NCBI GenBank assembly: GCA_040954595.2
Contig: CM082579.2
Coordinates: 12,276,001 to 12,340,000, forward strand
DNA: 64,000 nucleotides
Direction: 5' to 3'
DNA from: Balanoglossus misakiensis
Lineage: Eukaryota > Hemichordata
Shown here: positions 26,801 through 37,131 of the stretch, piece by piece
Layout of the letters: each line of letters starts with the position of its first letter
Position numbering within the stretch: position 1 is the first letter of the stretch
Program-made: the position numbers and the translations under genes
Notes under the pieces: generated by a model
Told to the model about the DNA's origin: nothing
The model's input: only the letters and a program-made list of their open reading frames with translations
The model's database searches: none

Positions 26801-29800
26801 AATGAAGGGGGTTGGTGTGGGAGGGGGTGTCCCCCTCCCACATTAGAAAAAAATGAATTATGAAGGGTTCAAAACTGTATATTTGAGGACTCAAAACATT
26901 TTCGGTGTCATCCTTGCACAAAAATTAGTGACCCTCCTCCTGACTCGTGCCCAAAATGCAGCGGCCCTCCCCCGAACTGTTGCATGAAAAATGGTGACCC
27001 TCCCCCAATCGCACCAGCCCCCCCCCCTGTTAATTCTGACCAGGTCCTTACATGAAATGTATATGCGGCCTGTTCACGTCTTTGCCTTGGTGTTGGTCTT
27101 CATGGCACCCTCAACTCATTCTGACTAATTCTGATCACATTTGCTCCAATTAGCAAGGGCACCTCTTGCTGATATTCAGTAGTAGGTACAACAAACACAG
27201 GTCCGCTCAAAGAAGGTAAGGTCCAACCTGATTAAACTATGATGAGGAACATCTTTACCACTAGCACCTTGAATAAGGACATCTGTAGAATCAATCTCCA
27301 TTTTATTCATATAACTATCTCACTGCTTTCTTTTTAGCCTATTGTGGAAGTGTTTTATAAAGACACCACTGAGGCAGACAAACGTGAGGCAAAAGAGAAA
27401 GCACAGCGGTCATTTTCAATGCAGGTTGAAGAAGACCGGAAACGATTGCAAGAAACTTTACAAAAGCAGGCACGTGAAATAGATATGGGATTCGAAAAAC
27501 TGAAAGAAAGGAAAAGGAAAATTGTTACCTATGAATTTGGTGATCGGAATGGCCTAAGCTCATTTGGTAAATTAAACACAGAACGCATGAAGAAACAAGG
27601 AGCTGTCCGCATAGGTGTGTTTGGGCCAGCAGGCTCTGGAAAAAGCAGTTTCGTTAATTCTTGTGATCAAACCATTCGAGGAGTATATAAAGGTATGCTT
27701 TTTGGATATTTAAGCTGCTCCAGAGACATTGAATTGAACACTATTTTATATGGCTCGCCAATATGACATGAAAATAGGCCCAATAACCGCTTTCCTGTAT
27801 AATAACACATTCGTCTGTCTTGTGAAATTACATACTTGCATCTGTTTATGTATGTGTGTGATATTTTACACATCTTAGCACTTAATATACATCTGGCACC
27901 GAGAACAATATAATTTAGTGTGCACTAAAAAAACGTACAGAACGGAACGCGTGTTAAATAAGTCTTAAGGCACCCCAACTCACCGTGTAAATGTATGCAC
28001 TGTTATGACAGTTTCAAGACACCCCCACTCTAATGCATGTAAACAAAAAAGAAAGATGGCTGCTCACTGTTTCAGCTGAGCGGTTTACGAACGATTGTAT
28101 CCGCATTTTGGGCATTTTCAAAGCCAAATAATATGGAACACAAGAACTAACCGAGATGTAAGATGTTTAATAATAGGGTTATTACGAAAATACTGCAAAG
28201 TATGCACTCGGACATTAGCGCAGCGCATCGTGCGATACCAGGCGCTAATGTCCTCGTGCATACTTTGCGGTATTTTCGAATAACCTCATAATATCAAATC
28301 CACATAATACCTTTAAAATGAAAAAAAAATAAATACTGGAGAATACAGAGGTATATATTGGGGTATCAAGTTGTTCACAAATTCCTAGGGCAAAACTATG
28401 AGAGAGGCTTCCTTTAGAAAAGCATGCTCAGATGTCTATATTTTCCGAAACTGTCTGCCATTTTTAAGAAGTGTCGACTGCTAGTCATTTTTCTTACTAA
28501 CTTAGAGGGTCCAAATGCTGCTTAAAGCAGCGAGAATTTAGGTGAAATACACAGACATACAGATATGAGGTACATTGATACCATGTTCTGTATTTGCTCT
28601 AGGTTCGGCTGACGCCAACCCAGAAGGTGGAGAAGGTACAATTCGACTTTGTGACTACCTACATGGAGAATGGCATTTCGTACTTGTTGACTCACGTGGA
28701 TTTGGTTCTTACAAGCAAGTTGAAATAGATGCCTTTCATGATATATTATATGGTAAAATAAAAATGGGCGAACAAGTAGAATATGGCGTCCAGCAAAGCC
28801 AACATGCAGACACAGTCTATAACACAGAAGACCATATCCATGCTGTTATATTCGTTGTAAACGGAATAGACCCACACCTTGCCAATTTGGTTGGTTATTT
28901 GAATCCAATAAGGGAATATCTGAAAAAAAAGGGTAATTTGCTTCATTGTATTTGACAAAACCAATACGCTATACCATAGGCCTACATTGTACTTTAAACC
29001 ACTGGGTAGACTATTAAATTGGTGGCTATTCACGTTATGAGTGACAACAGGGTAAACTGATTGCTCACTGAAAATATCTGATGTCCGAATAGATCGACAC
29101 GAACACTGTCAATTTATTATTTGAATAATCCTTATCGAACACCTGCCCACTAAATGTGCTTAACCATTGCTATAAGTGTATAACCTAAATATCCTAGTTT
29201 ACAAACGGTTCTGCCAGAATGACGCATTTTAAATGAGTTTTCTTCTCAATCAAAATTATTTTTCTAATTTTTACACTGTGCCACTGACTGGAATCAACAC
29301 TGACTTGACAAAGAAAGACATACATTCTCTAGCCTGTAGAAAAAAACATCAAAATGCAATTAATTATAGAAGGCCTCTGAAGGGTTCTGTTATGACAAAA
29401 CGTTTTCTTGGTTGTATATCGAATGTAGTATAGAATAGAATAGACTAGACTAGAAAAGACTTACAAACATCTATTTCAGATTTAAGATGTTAATTGCATG
29501 TACCCCTTCTTTTAAAAACAGGTATTGCTCCTGTAACTGTAATAACGCATGTGGACAAGATAGAAGACAAAGATAAACATGCTATCATGGTAAATCGCAT
29601 TTCTTATTTGTCTACAATATATAAAGGTAAAATTTGGATTTATAGGAAAAAAAATCTTCATATTCTGTTTTGTTCAAAATGTATAGTTTGTAATGATATG
29701 AGAAGTTATAATGGTTAATGTTGTATTGGTGCTGCCTTCACTTTTGGAGTATCTGTTTGTATGTCCATGGGAATGAAGTGCATTATCTTGTGCTCAAATT

Positions 29801-32491
29801 GTGCTAACAAACAATGCGAATACTTACTATTTCATTCTCTTCATCATATTTAATTGATCCTATCTGCCTTGGATGAATAGGTTGAGTTTACATAAAATAT
29901 ACTTTATATAGCACATGTTCAAAAAAATAATGCCCATAATAGAAGTTGTACCTCTAGGGGTCACAGGAATGTGCGTCGCTGTTTTGAGGAACCATCATGG
30001 CGCAAATCGCCAAAGGTGTCCTCTGTCACCACAATTTCTGTGTTTGTGTCCGTCTGTTCATTCATGGACAGATATTGTTCCACTAACAACTTAAGAACTG
30101 TTGAGTTCAGTGTCATGTAATTTGGTATATTTAGTATTGTCATCATTAGATCTAGATATAATTAATTAAATAATGGTGGGTAATGGTGGGTGTGGCTTTC
30201 AAATAATAGGTCATTAGCATTTAATATTAATGTTTTAATTGGGTCATATCTCAAGAAGTACTCAACCATACTCATTTGGATATCCGTAAGGATTGTTCAT
30301 GCAAATGTGATGTGACTGCACATACTTTTATGAATTACTGAGCTAAAAGTTTGGTAAGCATTGCTGGTTAGGTACTTGCTCAAATGTTAATTTTTGAGGG
30401 AAGATCATAGACAGATCTATTGAAATTATGGAATTATCCACTGCATATTTGTTTCTTTGCTATTTTTGCTACTTCCAGTCATTTTGTTTTTTGAAACTGA
30501 TTATAATTGCATTGTAATTTGGTATGTTGGTTTCTAGGGATGATAAATGGATGTAGATGTCTTGACACAGGCATTAGAGCTATGAGTGTGCGTATTTCGG
30601 CGTGTGCTACTAATGACTGGCTTTGCGTAGGCCCTTATGTAACCCGCTTATCTCAAACGACAAGCCACTGCTACCAATCAGTGAATGTGAATAAAACTGA
30701 CACAGATCACTCCAATTTTTCACACAAATGTTATGACAACCTTTACTAGCAAGGTAACTGTTCAGTTTAATTCACATCACTTTTCTTTCAGTTGAGTGTA
30801 ACCCATGAACCTTTCTATCCACATTGTGTATTAAATACATTTCGATTTCTGTCAAATTTTATTTTAAGCATAATGCTTCGTCCGCCACTGGCAGCGCCAT
30901 TCAGCATACACACTTCATTAAAAACTATTTTGGACATGAAGAAAAGTGCCTTGAAACAGAGCAGAACGTATGCGATATATTATGGGATTCATTGTCTGTG
31001 GCTGAGCGGTACATAAAGTTTGCATTGCATCGAGAAGAGAAGAAAGGTCCTCGTGATACAGAAACACAGAAGGCAGAGGAACATGGTATGACCTTGTTTA
31101 TATTGTATATATAACGAAGTGAAATTATCGTAACATCATAAATTTCTCCTGCAAATTTGGAAGAATTACCCATATGCACTTTACTAAAGGTTAAAAGTAA
31201 AATATTGTTCTTTACCCCTCTTCAGAAACTGTGTTATCTTTCCTAGAAAATGTTGCAGCATCTGATCCTTCGTTATCGGTGAGTGCATATTTCATGTATT
31301 ACAATCTCTTTCATAACCGGAAATTGGCAATAAACTAAAATATGGCATTCCCATTGCAAACCAAAATTGGCACAAGTGCAACCATCTATAATGAGGTTTC
31401 CAATAGTGAGATACATGATAGAAAATAAACAAGAATGAGGTGGTTTTCTGTTTGGAATCACTGAGGATCAAAGGGCCAAGAGGATAGGATAAAGTGTTTT
31501 CCATTTAAACCACAATCCTGCATGAATAAATGAAGTACATTCCTTACCAAACCTGCAGATCTGTAGAAAGCTGGTCTGCCATGGTTGTTCTCAGCTGTCA
31601 CTGGTTGGCTGAAGATCCAATAGTCTATAAGAGATTTTATAAAATGTGGCGGGAGCTCTATGTAGATAACTCACAACTGTAAACATTAATAATAACCTTA
31701 TTTCGGGTCAAAACAAGAGGAAGGGCTAGCAATCAGTTTGTTACCTTTAGTCAAGGTAATGTGTCATAATTAAATTGTGAACAAACTGCAAAAAGTTGGC
31801 AAAACATTGGACAGATCATTATTAGCCACCCTTTCTGTACAAACTACATGTATAAAGTGAATGTTCCATTTGCTGGAAAAGAGATGTGTTGCCCCTACGC
31901 GCAAAACACATTCAGCAACCAAGTAGCTGGATGACAGTGTTGGTGAGAAACATTAAATGAACAGAAAGTTAATTCAGGTAGACCAACACACTTCAAGCTT
32001 CTTGAAATATCACATGATTTGTTATTGTTTGGCTCAACAGGGCACAACGTTTACCATTAAATCCTAATCACAGGGAATCAAACAGTTTAAAATATAACAC
32101 ACAGCAGGAGTCCTTCTTAAATTATAAGGCATCATAAACCTGACTCAAACTAATTTTATATACATTTTAAATCACGTAATATTTCTGTTTATGATTATTT
32201 CCTCTTCAGTTAGAGATGGTAGAACAGTTGAGATGTCAGTTAGACAACGCGGGAATAAGGACAGTGCTGGCATTGCACCTGGCTTGGGATCTCGCCCAGA
32301 AACGGTTGGACATCCCGGACGTGATGAGCAGCGCAATCAGGAACAAATTACGCCATAAATTTTATGCGTTCAACAATATCCCGAAAATCATCTTTACTTT
32401 GCTTTCTGCATTTATTTTCATTTTGAGTGTGTGCTATATTTTGGACAAGCAATTTGGAGATGGTCAGTATTTCTGTGCAAACATGTTTTAA
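20762..32491 (+). CDS. Gene B: IFI44-like GTPase, complete eight-exon model
   Basis: Exons are 20762-20845, 24291-24425, 27338-27692, 28603-28932, 29522-29589, 30869-31085, 31226-31278 and 32210-32491. The summed length is 1524 nt (507 aa plus stop), with matching phases and AG/GT borders throughout. The protein starts MGNKGSKK, an MGxxxS N-myristoylation-type start, followed by VETKK repeats. Then come a charged coiled coil (aa 40-135), the G domain with GPAGSGKSS (aa 169-177), DSRG (221-224) and THVD (310-313), a helical region, and one hydrophobic helix (about 473-492, IIFTLLSAFIFILSVCYIL). Together these suggest a membrane-tethered, GTP-binding IFI44-like protein. It lies about 6.3 kb downstream of gene A in the same orientation. 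The least certain junctions are the 30869 acceptor and a possible further donor at 32461. Confidence 0.8.
20846..24290. other. Gene B intron 1, no gene
   Basis: Mostly AT-rich sequence. Contains the dispersed repeat copy at 22610-22810 and a poly-C run near 23987. ORFs here (for example near 21414, 23397 and 23684) lack domains. Confidence 0.5.
22610..22810 (-). repeat. Dispersed repeat, inverted copy
   Basis: Its reverse complement matches 34330-34545: shared blocks are TGAGTTTTGACCAA, CCAGCTAATTTG, ACAAACTCCCATCTACAGCC, ACCAAATAT and TTTTTGATGTGGA. The two copies are diverged (roughly 75-80% by eye). It looks like a short interspersed or MITE-like family. Confidence 0.7.
24291..24425 (+). 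CDS. Gene B exon 2, coiled-coil start
   Basis: The acceptor is CTAAAAG at 24284-24290 and the donor is GTAGGG at 24426. Both ends are phase 0. It encodes 45 residues rich in Lys, Glu and Gln (KTIDEKKQQMKKLFD, EENKKLQRLRAEKLKEIQK), the start of the coiled coil. Confidence 0.75.
25260..27300 (-). mobile_element. Gypsy-type LTR retrotransposon pol relic
   Basis: On the minus strand the remnants run in pol order. A protease-like region is at 27300-27050 (VPLLIGANVI). RT entry and palm are at 26040-25640, with DGSLSICIDCRQLN, DAHEALGGAKYFHTSDLTAG and FGLLNAPATFQRLM. A degraded DDII box lies near 25610, and an integrase-like piece (MDFVCSLPITLEPSKGG) near 25370. RNase H appears deleted. Frames are broken and a MITE (26226-27048) sits between protease and RT. 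No LTRs were recognised. It is an old antisense insertion in gene B intron 2. Confidence 0.8.
26226..27048. mobile_element. MITE inserted in the Gypsy relic
   Basis: The ends are inverted repeats: AGGGCCTGGTCAGAATTAAC followed by poly-G and CTAGTGCGATT on the left, and the complement (AATCGCACCAGCCCCC ... CTGACCAGGTCCT) on the right. The 823-bp interior is non-coding, with two copies of a block containing GGGAGGGGGTGTCCCCCT about 240 bp apart. No clear target duplication is seen. Confidence 0.8.
27338..27692 (+). CDS. Gene B exon 3: coiled coil and P-loop
   Basis: The acceptor is TTTTTAG at 27331-27337 and the donor is GTATGC at 27693 (phase 1). It encodes the main coiled coil (ADKREAKEKAQRSFSMQVEE through FEKLKERKRK) and G1 in the context VRIGVFGPAGSGKSSFVNS. 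The true upstream codon is CCT, so the exon runs on from exon 2 without a new start. Confidence 0.88.
27901..28285 (-). repeat. Hairpin-headed dispersed repeat, copy 2
   Basis: Inverted relative of 5974-6366. The tail comes first (GAGAACAATATAATTTAGTG ... AACGGAACGCGTGTTAAATA), then the foldback at 28177-28285 (GGTTATTACGAAAATACTGC and complement). It lies in gene B intron 3. Confidence 0.85.
28603..28932 (+). CDS. Gene B exon 4: G3 and central G domain
   Basis: The acceptor is TTGCTCTAG at 28594-28602 and the donor is GTAATT at 28933; both junctions are phase 1. Contains EGGEGTIRLCDYL, the G3 motif LVDSRGFG, and the core strand IHAVIFVVNGIDPH, ending REYLKKKG. This order matches the IFI44-like G domain. 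Confidence 0.88.
29522..29589 (+). CDS. Gene B exon 5: G4 motif
   Basis: A 68-bp exon with acceptor AAAACAG at 29515-29521 and donor GTAAAT at 29590. It encodes IAPVTVITHVDKIEDKDKHA, placing THVD in the G4 position. The entry is phase 1 and the exit phase 0. Its homologous region is fused to the next exon in gene A. Confidence 0.82.
30640..30766. mobile_element. Solo end of a TTAA element related to 17473-19305
   Basis: The right end CAGTGAATGTGAATAAAACT ... ATCACTC ... TTTTTCACA ... AGCAAGG ... CTGTTCAGT, then TTAA (30767-30770), follows the same order as the right terminus of the palindromic element (GTGAATAAAAACGACGCAAA ... GGTTCACT TTAA). The left end was not found. It lies about 100 bp upstream of gene B exon 6. 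Confidence 0.65.
30869..31085 (+). CDS. Gene B exon 6, helical region after G domain
   Basis: Encodes SATGSAIQHTHFIKNYFG through LSVAERYIKFALHREE. It aligns with the gene A segment LATGSAVDRAYLLKN .. AEMYIKLELM. The donor is GTATGA at 31086 (phase 1). The acceptor ATTTTAAG at 30861-30868 was chosen because it keeps phase 0 with exon 5; an acceptor CAG at 30791 would put a different frame in use. Confidence 0.65.
31226..31278 (+). CDS. Gene B exon 7 (53 bp)
   Basis: The acceptor is CCTCTTCAG at 31217-31225 and the donor is GTGAGT at 31279. It encodes ETVLSFLENVAASDPSLS and restores phase 0. Strong splice sites and the preserved phase support this microexon-sized call, although it is too short for independent homology. 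Confidence 0.7.
32210..32491 (+). CDS. Gene B terminal exon with membrane helix
   Basis: The acceptor is CCTCTTCAG at 32201-32209. It encodes an amphipathic helix (MVEQLRCQLDNAG .. LALHLAWDLAQKRLD), a basic stretch, and a hydrophobic helix of about 20 residues, then stops at 32489-32491. A GATG|GTCAGT at about 32461 could act as a donor, in which case the protein would end elsewhere. Confidence 0.7.
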   Translation, partial: LEMVEQLRCQLDNAGIRTVLALHLAWDLAQKRLDIPDVMSSAIRNKLRHKFYAFNNIPKIIFTLLSAFIFILSVCYILDKQFGDGQYFCANMF

Positions 32492-33200
32492 TGACATTAT
32501 TTTGAAAATGCCAAACTTTTAAAATCTTGGCTTTGGCTCCAATTTTCATGTGAATAACAGATGTAGCTTATGTTTGCCCCGCATGTCAATTTAAAGAACT
32601 TGTTCTTTTACAAGAGCTTTAATAAGCAAAAAATGTATAAAAAATGTTAACTTACAAACCATGTTCGATTTAACAAAAAATAATTAAAAAGACGTACTCC
32701 TGTATAAAGAGCAACAAGCAAACATGTAAAATGTCACCTTTCAAACTGGGTTGCAATTAATTCAAATCATTCACCAAAATGATGTCCCCTTACAAAAGCC
32801 AACCGGCAAAAGATGTATGAAGTTAGACCTCTGAAAACGGGTTGTAAATGAAACTGTTTACAAAGCGGTGTGATTGGATAAACTAGCTGACTTAGTAATG
32901 CAACAATGAGCTTCGGTAGAATAATAATGAATTATTTAACCAACTAGTATGTACGTTATGCCCACTAGATTTATGTATTCTTTCTTTACCATCTAGTGCA
33001 AGTTTTACCTGTTGCTGTAAGTTTAAGATTTAATAACTCCCCACCCACCTGGTGCCTGTGGAGGGGTGTCCTTTTTGTGTCCCCTCTACAGGTGACCAAT
33101 GTTCAGAAACACTATGTTTAAGTGATGTGTTTATTTTACTACCTTCACCATATATTTGACGCAATTTTCATTTTGAAAAAAAACAAAGACATTTCTAAAA
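32492..33200. other. Downstream of gene B, no gene
   Basis: AT-rich, with no domain seen. Presumably includes the gene B 3' UTR; no well-placed AATAAA could be assigned with confidence. Confidence 0.5.
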
Positions 33201-33204
33201 TTAA

Positions 33205-33460
33205 AGGGATAAAGTTTCTCTCTCGCAGCCCTTTTTCCGTTAATTATGTGTGATAAAAGACACTGTTTATGTTAATGTACACGTGGATATATTTGAATAA
33301 ACGTTCAATCACACAGTTTCCATCCCACTTGTAGAAACGAAAGTAAAAAACTCGCCAAAATGAATAATCAGTCTTTACTATTTATTCATTTTTGGCAAGA
33401 TTTTTACTCTCATATCCTACAAACGGGATATGCAGCGAGGCAGAGAGAGACTTTGTCCCT
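33205..33460. mobile_element. 256-bp TTAA MITE
   Basis: The termini AGGGATAAAGTTTCTCTCTC and complement (AGAGAGACTTTGTCCCT) are flanked by TTAA at 33201-33204 and 33461-33464. Internally CTCGCCAAAATGAATAA pairs with TTATTCATTTTTGGCAAG. It is non-coding and a third TTAA-type element in the window, with its own TIR sequence. Confidence 0.85.
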
Positions 33461-33807
33461 TTAAGGTATGTGCCATATTTGTAGGGCTGAGCAGATAATG
33501 ATTTTGTTCGTTAAAGAAGATGATATATTCCTTTGTTTTTGGAGTGTGTGTACTTTTTCATTCTTTTGGCATTTACGTATTTAACATCTACTGAAGTGTC
33601 CGAAATGTGCTTTCTTCAAGGGCAACATGGAATACAGGGAGACATAAAAATCGCGTCAAGGACATGGCGATCCCATTGAGTTATTACACAAGAAAAAGTC
33701 TACACCAGAGTACATGGCCATATACATACAGACAGACAGACACACAACACACACACACATAGCGATAGATCAATGGGCAAGCACTGACTGACCCATAAGC
33801 TGCCAAT

Positions 33808-34196
33808 GGTTATCATCTTAGCGTCCCGAAACACTGATAAGAACTCCAATATAATTAGCCAGAGTAAACTGAGATTTTTATACTGAAGTCGGCATCTGGT
33901 TACGTTCGTTTTGATCATTAGAACTGATTAGAGCAGTTCTGTATCAACACACTCTGGGGGTGTCCTGCTTCGTACATGTCTGAAACACATGTGTACACAT
34001 TTGTAAAGAGATTTTACACAGTGTCAGTTTTGAAGCAGGATGCCCCCTGTGGTACGTGTTGATACAGAGCTATGTAATCAGTTATAATATCATTGCAAAT
34101 GTAACCATATGCCGACTTCAGCATAAAAATCTCAGTTTACTCTGGCTAATTATATTGGAGTTTTTATCAGTGTTTCGGGACGCTAAGATGATAACC
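33808..34196. repeat. 389-bp foldback element
   Basis: Arms of about 150-180 bp (GGTTATCATCTTAGCGTCCC, CTCCAATATAATTAGCCAG, GTATCAACAC, GTGTCCTGCTTC and complements) are arranged symmetrically around about 34000. A few indels interrupt the pairing. No coding potential. Confidence 0.85.
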
Positions 34197-34329
34197 GTAG
34201 TAGAACAGCTGGCCTCTTTAAAACTTAGCCAGTTATGTAATCATTCAAGGAATTTGCTGTGTAAATCAATCACACTGGGAACTTCCTGCCTATTTAAAAC
34301 AACTCAATACAGTAAATACATACCACATT

Positions 34330-34545
34330 GCAAAGCAATCTGACCAGTACTTCTCGAGTTACTGAGTTTTGACCAAATTCACATTTTTCCAGCTAATTTG
34401 CATATTTTGGGCCTGGCAACTTCGTTTGGACAAACTCCCATCTACAGCCCAGCCTGCACCTACACACCAAATATTGAGGTGATACGCGCAGCGGTTTTCA
34501 TGTTTTTGATGTGGACGGACATACAGACATACATCCATGCATCCA
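34330..34545 (+). repeat. Dispersed repeat, direct copy
   Basis: Matches the reverse complement of 22610-22810 (see that entry). It is followed by a short CATACATACAGAC microsatellite-like tail, consistent with an interspersed repeat. Confidence 0.7.
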
Positions 34546-36864
34546 TACATACATACAGACGCAACCCATCCCATAAGGTCCCAGATATATATACCTATAC
34601 AAATGGGACCTAAAAACAGGGATACCAAAATTATGGTTGGACACTGTGAAGGGGAAAGGAATTGTGTCTCATCTAGCTAGTGTACATAAAATGAGAAAAT
34701 AATTACTAGATAAGATCTACATCGTATGTTCTGGGCAGAAGATGGCACTGTTCAAGACTCCTAAACCACATCCCAACCTCTGAAATAGGTAGTTCAATAA
34801 CCAAGAAAAGATTTTATAGAATTTTAATGGTCAGGACAGAAGGAAATAGATATAAACCATTTTAAAATATGCCCTTTGATGTTGTAGTGTGTCCATCGTT
34901 ATGTACAAGCTTTCATCATCAGTTATTATTTTCTTTAAAAAACTAGCTTTATTTCTTACATACGCTTTATTTTGTTACAGGCGATTTAAATTTTTCATTT
35001 ACCAAACAAATGTAGACAAAGACTGAAAAAGAATGTATATAGTAATCTGTGATCCCAGTTTAATCTTTATCATAATTGGTCATTTTCAACAGAAGATCTT
35101 CTGTAAAAATCACTACAGATTCCAAACTTAACCCTGACTTGTTAGCTGTCTCAAGCAACAGATAGCGAATGGATGTGCCCACCAACTGAACACAACACCT
35201 TTATAGAAATTTTACTCAACTTTGACTCACCCGGTTAATTGCAACATGTCTATTAGAATCAGACAGCAAAGGAATCGCTATGCTTACCAACTAAACAGGT
35301 TAATAAGTCAACGTTGACTGTTTATTTACTTAACAGATAAACATATCTAGATCTCTAATATCTGTCCAAAGACAAACAAGTAAATTAATAGTATATATTT
35401 CAATTCTAAAATGAAAGCAGAATAATAAGTCAATGTTCCCAACATTTCCATCAAAATGCCATTTTAGGCCATCATTTTCTGTCCATTGCAAGCTTCAAGG
35501 ATCAACAGTAAATCAACTTAATTATAATTTCATATCATTCAATCCCATGTATAGTAGAATACATTTCGAATTAAACTTATTTTAAATCCAACGAGATCAG
35601 TCTTCAATTTTGAGCAATTAGATACTTTGAACAATTAGATAGCACTATTAAAATCAATTATCTTCTAGGTGGACTAATACTTTTTTTCTAATAATTTATT
35701 CATTTCATATCTCTTTTGCAGTGTGTCCACTTTAACTGCCACCAGCTAAATTTTTTGTCTTACACTTAAATTTTAGCATTTACCAAATGAATGCTGGTTA
35801 ATTTCTAAAATGAAAATTATTTCGAATTAGTATTACCTTTTCCTTGATGCTTGTAATAAGAGGCTAGGCATTAAACACTCAAGTGGAAATTATAATCATT
35901 GTTATTTATCATCTTATTATATATTGTAGTCCACCTCAAGACTAGTCTTTATCCAAAATAGCATGTATTGATAAATGCTATAAACACCTCTTGAAATTAA
36001 ATGAAAAACACTCCTCTTATAAAGCATGTCACAGCATGGAAAAACACACATTTGGGGCCCCTATTCAAACCACAGTATTTAACCATCTTCGCCAGCCAAG
36101 GTTTGTTTAATTCAGGCAGAGGGGCCTGACTAAAACATGAGGCGACTTAGCCAAGTCCTGTAGACTGGACGGTGAGTATTTATCTGGCATCTACCTCAAC
36201 TAAATTTAACTGGTACAGAATGTCTCTACTTGGCAAAAATCAATATCGCAAATAATTGTGGATGAAATACAGTCTACCTGCCTGTTTACCTAACTGATAA
36301 ATCACATTGATACAAAGGCTTACATGTCAATAGCTACATAAAATGATTAATGCGATCACCACCTATACAAATTGAATACAGCCGAAGTGTCTGTTTACTT
36401 TACTGATAAATCACACTGATATCTAACCAAACGCATTCCTGGTCCTCTCTGCCATGGTAGCCACTTCATTTGCTGAATATCTGTATTCTAAAATGAAAGA
36501 AGAATAACAATTCCATTTATCCAACATGTACTTGAGCATTAATTTAAGAAACATTCCTAGTCTTCTTAATGCAACTGCACGGTCAGTGGCTACTTATTTG
36601 CATTCTAAAATGAAAGCACGTAAAAATGTTTATCTGACATCTAGATAATCTAGTTCAACTGATACAGAATGTCTCCACTTGGCAAAAATCGATAACACAA
36701 ACAATAGGATATGATCAACAAGGCATTGTTCTCATAAAACAAAATGATTAAAATAGTTAAAAGATGAGATAAAAAGACTCGATCAGCATTTATACCGGAA
36801 AATGGTTTAAGCTGAACTTGCCACGTTTGTACATGGTTTTTGTCCGAGTAGACTTTCTGATACT

Positions 36865-37131
36865 GTTTTAGTTCCCATAGTAAAGGACAAAAACAACAAT
36901 GTTAATGTCAAAAGTAATTTCCGTCCAATTGCACTCTCTACAGTTGCTTCAAAGCTCATTGAGTTAATTTTACTTAGACACACTCATTGTTTTCTTGAGA
37001 CGTCACATTATCAGTTTGGTTTCAAATATGGCCATTCCACTGATATGTGCGTATTTGTTCTTAAAGAAGTAATCAATTTCTATAGAAAACATGGCAGTAA
37101 TGTAATCATCGCCTTCATGGATGCTTCTTAG
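36865..37131 (+). pseudogene. LINE reverse-transcriptase fragment in the satellite
   Basis: About 88 open codons on the plus strand read VPIVKDKNNNVNVKSNFRPI, then ALSTVASKLIEL, QFGFKYGHSTDMCVFVLKEV and IIAFMDAS, ending at TAG. The order NFRPIAL..K..E, QFGFK.GHSTD and the Asp of motif A are those of CR1/Jockey-type RTs. Both ends are truncated. It is distinct from the two other LINEs in the window. Confidence 0.8.

Noticed and set aside
30789-30868. Exon starting at the CAG acceptor 30791
   Set aside because: That start would use a frame that does not match the gene A homologue; the acceptor at 30868 keeps phase and homology, though it is weaker.
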